From NCBI GenBank assembly GCA_950097015.1, contig CATNEN010000037.1, positions 620,001 to 684,000 on the forward strand: a stretch of DNA of 64,000 nucleotides, written 5' to 3'. The DNA comes from Macrostomum hystrix (taxonomy: Eukaryota > Platyhelminthes > Macrostomidae). Both the position numbers and the translations under genes were made by a program. Below the pieces are notes generated by a model. The model did not search any database, was not told the origin of the DNA, and worked only from the letters and a program-made list of their open reading frames with translations. Positions 61,860-64,000 of this stretch are shown one piece after another. The first letter of the stretch is position 1; each line of letters opens with the position of its first letter.

Positions 61860-62798
61860 TTTCGAAATAGGTCAACAAATGTAATGCCTATTTTTAGTTG
61901 TAATTTTCTATTGAAGTATTAAAATAACCAAATGCTGCTAGATTGCACAAAATGAAATCATTGGGTCATTGGGTTGGCCTGGTATAATTATATAAGTTAT
62001 TTTTAGCCAACTATTCAGCATTGACATGTCAGTGCTTCTAGAAAATTCTTTTCGCTTATATTCTAACTCCAGTTTATCTGAAGATCAAAAGATTCAAAAC
62101 ATTGCTGCTTCAAGTTGACAGAAACTTTCGGTTTCAGTTCACTTTTAGTTCAGAATTGTTTTCTTCTATTATTAGCCGTTTAAGTGATGCACAAATTAAA
62201 TTTATTTACAAACTGATGCAATGTTTTTGTCATTTTTGCAGTACTTCAGAACTTTATACGCAACTCTGCTGAATGTACTGTCACACTTTATCTGTTTCTT
62301 TAATTTTGAAAGATTTTCACAATTTAAGTGCTTAAGTTTAGTTACACGACTAGTTCAACTGAACTTCATCGAACTTTGATTGAAAATAGCAAAACACTTT
62401 CGTATCGCTACTTATAAGTAGGTCTACGGACAACATTTGTGACTTGACGCTGTTGATTTTTCAATAATTGAGATCACTGCCCTTGTCAGTATTGTAGATT
62501 TCAACAAAAAATTATCGCCCATATAAATGTGACTGTACAAAATAAATTGGTTGCAGCAAATAATAATGAATGAATTCTAGTGCCGTTTCAGACGCGTTTT
62601 GCAAATCTAATCATGCTTGATAAAAAATTCAATACATATCGGCTAGTCCAAGTTGTGTAGCATAATTTGCAGCTGCAAAAGGAAGTCAGTCACTTGTATG
62701 TTATAGCATTCTATTTATTGTGGATAGTAGAATATTTATATGCTTGAGATGCTTATATTTGAGAAAAATATATTATGGCTTCACGACAATTTTGGAGT
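61860..62798. other. AT-rich spacer, nothing identified
   Basis: No coding signal, array or RNA gene seen. Confidence 0.45.
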
Positions 62799-62802
62799 AA
62801 AA
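62799..62802 (-). terminator. Pol III terminator of tRNA-Ala
   Basis: A TTTT run on the minus strand, eight bases after the discriminator base of the tRNA. Confidence 0.6.
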
Positions 62803-62809
62803 GCAGTTT

Positions 62810-62882
62810 TGGAGTACCAGGGCATCGATCCCTGTACCTCTCGCATGCTAAGCGAGCGCTCTACCATTTGAGCTAGTACCCC
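62810..62882 (-). tRNA. tRNA-Ala(AGC)
   Basis: 73 nt, no intron and no encoded CCA. The acceptor stem is GGGGTAC with GTACTCC, including the G3-U70 wobble that marks alanine tRNAs, and the discriminator is A. The anticodon stem CTCGC/GCGAG closes the loop TTAGCAT, with anticodon AGC at 62847-62849. The T arm is ACAGGGATCGATGCCCTGG, a standard seven-base loop. Confidence 0.96.
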
Positions 62883-63387
62883 ATCTACAATTGCCAGAGC
62901 CACGTGTATACTTTGAATTTGTTGGGAATATATGTGACTGAATATGACTGCATGTTTTTTCTTGTAAGTAAAAAGCGTGTCCCATAAGTAGCGTAAATTG
63001 GGCATTAGGTAAGCTGGGATCGGATGAAAATATCTCGTAAGCATTTGGAAACCACGAACGACTAGGAGTAGACTACTCAGTAGACTCCTAGCAGTCTACT
63101 CCGAGTGGTCCTTGTTAGAAACTTTGACCTAATATTTTCGGATTGTACGAGGAAGCTATAGCGCTGCACAAACCAAGGCTTGAATACAAATGACAGGGTT
63201 ACCTATGCAACTACGAAATTCCACTGTGCGCTTCATTCAGTTTTTATGTAAATGTGCAGCAACTTCTTAACAGCAGATGTTCAGGGTTACCCATAGATAA
63301 TTTAATGCTCTAGAATTTTAATAAACTATAGCTTAAATAAAATTTTAATTAAATAAAATAATATTCAGTTATTGTTCAGTTAGTTAG

Positions 63388-63445
63388 TTTTGGAGTTCTA
63401 CTCCAAAAGTAAAAGTAGAAGTAGAGTAGAACTCTAAGTTCTACT
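63388..63445. repeat. Two adjacent perfect hairpins
   Basis: TTTTGGAGT-TCT-ACTCCAAAA (63388-63408) and AGTAGAACT-CTA-AGTTCTACT (63425-63445) each have nine-base arms and three-base loops. They share the AGTAGA/GTTCTACT words and are followed by TTAGTT-AGAA-AACTAA. Confidence 0.85.
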
Positions 63446-63930
63446 TAGTTAGAAAACTAACTTAGTTAGCTATAATTTCAGAATTCTCAAGGCAAAAATG
63501 AGTGGCACAACTTCTATAGACAACTTCTATGGTCACCATAGACCATATCTAGATCGCATTTATGATTGACATTAGCATAGTATAAACATTTTAGCCGTAA
63601 CATTTAGTCATAATTTTTCCCTAACCACATAAAAAACTTTTGTTTAAAACACCTGTAATGTTTTAGCGTTAATTTAACAGAGCAGCAAAATGAAAAAATT
63701 ATAACCAAGCGCGCTACGTGGCCCGATAATTATTGTATTGAATTTATGCGCACTGTAGTTTTCTAAAAATTGTAGTTTGAAAAATTTCTGAAACAGAAAA
63801 ACAAACTAGTATCAGTAAGGAAAAGTTAAAATCTTGAAGTTCACTTTAAGTCGACTGAAATTACCATGTTTCTATATGCTGTGTGTGTGATCGATTGATT
63901 GATTATTGATTGGCTACATACATGCGCAAC

Positions 63931-63960
63931 ACCCGGCCGACCCGGCCGAACCGGCCGGGT
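63931..63960. repeat. GC-rich inverted repeat
   Basis: Arms ACCCGGCCG and CGGCCGGGT flank a further GACCCGGCCGAAC copy, in otherwise AT-rich DNA. It may be the edge of another element that continues beyond the window. Confidence 0.7.
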
Positions 63961-64000
63961 GAAACGAGGGCCAAGCAAGGTAAGTCGCAAAAACCAATTG

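Larger units (their letters stand above)
62883..64000. other. AT-rich region with palindromes, no gene seen
   Basis: No coding frame with a recognisable domain. Short inverted repeats are clustered near 63,060-63,110 and 63,385-63,475, and a GC-rich palindrome lies near the window's end. Confidence 0.4.

Overview
The window is animal nuclear DNA. It has spliced genes with GT-AG introns, a TATA-led lipoprotein gene, a BEL/Pao LTR retrotransposon, tRNA-derived SINEs, a tRNA-Ala gene and an extreme load of micro- and minisatellites. The gene set and repeat load would suit a spiralian, for example a free-living flatworm such as Macrostomum. That is inference only; nothing here fixes the species.

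Layout. 1-13.4 kb is mostly tandem arrays (21-22 bp units, then two GATA arrays, one about 1 kb long), a SINE and a few isolated candidate exons. 13.4-21.1 kb is a complete three-exon ALG5 gene on the + strand. Its second intron holds a 31-bp minisatellite, and a 4.87-kb BEL/Pao element with identical 356-bp LTRs sits inside that array. 21.2-24.1 kb is three more minisatellites. 24.2-27.0 kb (- strand) is a secreted protein with two C-type lectin domains, a PTQQ linker and a concanavalin-like C-terminal region. 28.0-31.2 kb (- strand) is a probable ankyrin-repeat gene whose intron is a 1.9-kb 21-bp array. 31.3-34.3 kb is two related 30-bp arrays. 34.8-35.9 kb is an unassigned stretch with a GC-rich start. 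36.3-59.5 kb (- strand) is one giant large-lipid-transfer-protein gene (apolipophorin/apoB type) of about 7,100 codons, 20.5 kb of which is a single terminal exon. 59.7-64 kb holds its upstream region, a 16-bp array, a tRNA-Ala(AGC) gene and palindromic sequence.

How the genes relate. They look like unrelated neighbours: N-glycan precursor synthesis in the ER (ALG5), a secreted lectin, an ankyrin-repeat protein and a secreted lipid carrier. The main structural theme is that long introns carry private minisatellites or SINEs. The main oddities are a BEL element that keeps gag, protease and integrase but has lost reverse transcriptase and RNase H in frame; a very large lipid carrier ending in vWD plus a vWA-like domain with a broken metal site; and four single-base frame breaks clustered in 2.5 kb of that carrier. 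All splice sites and domain calls were read by eye, without alignment or transcript evidence.
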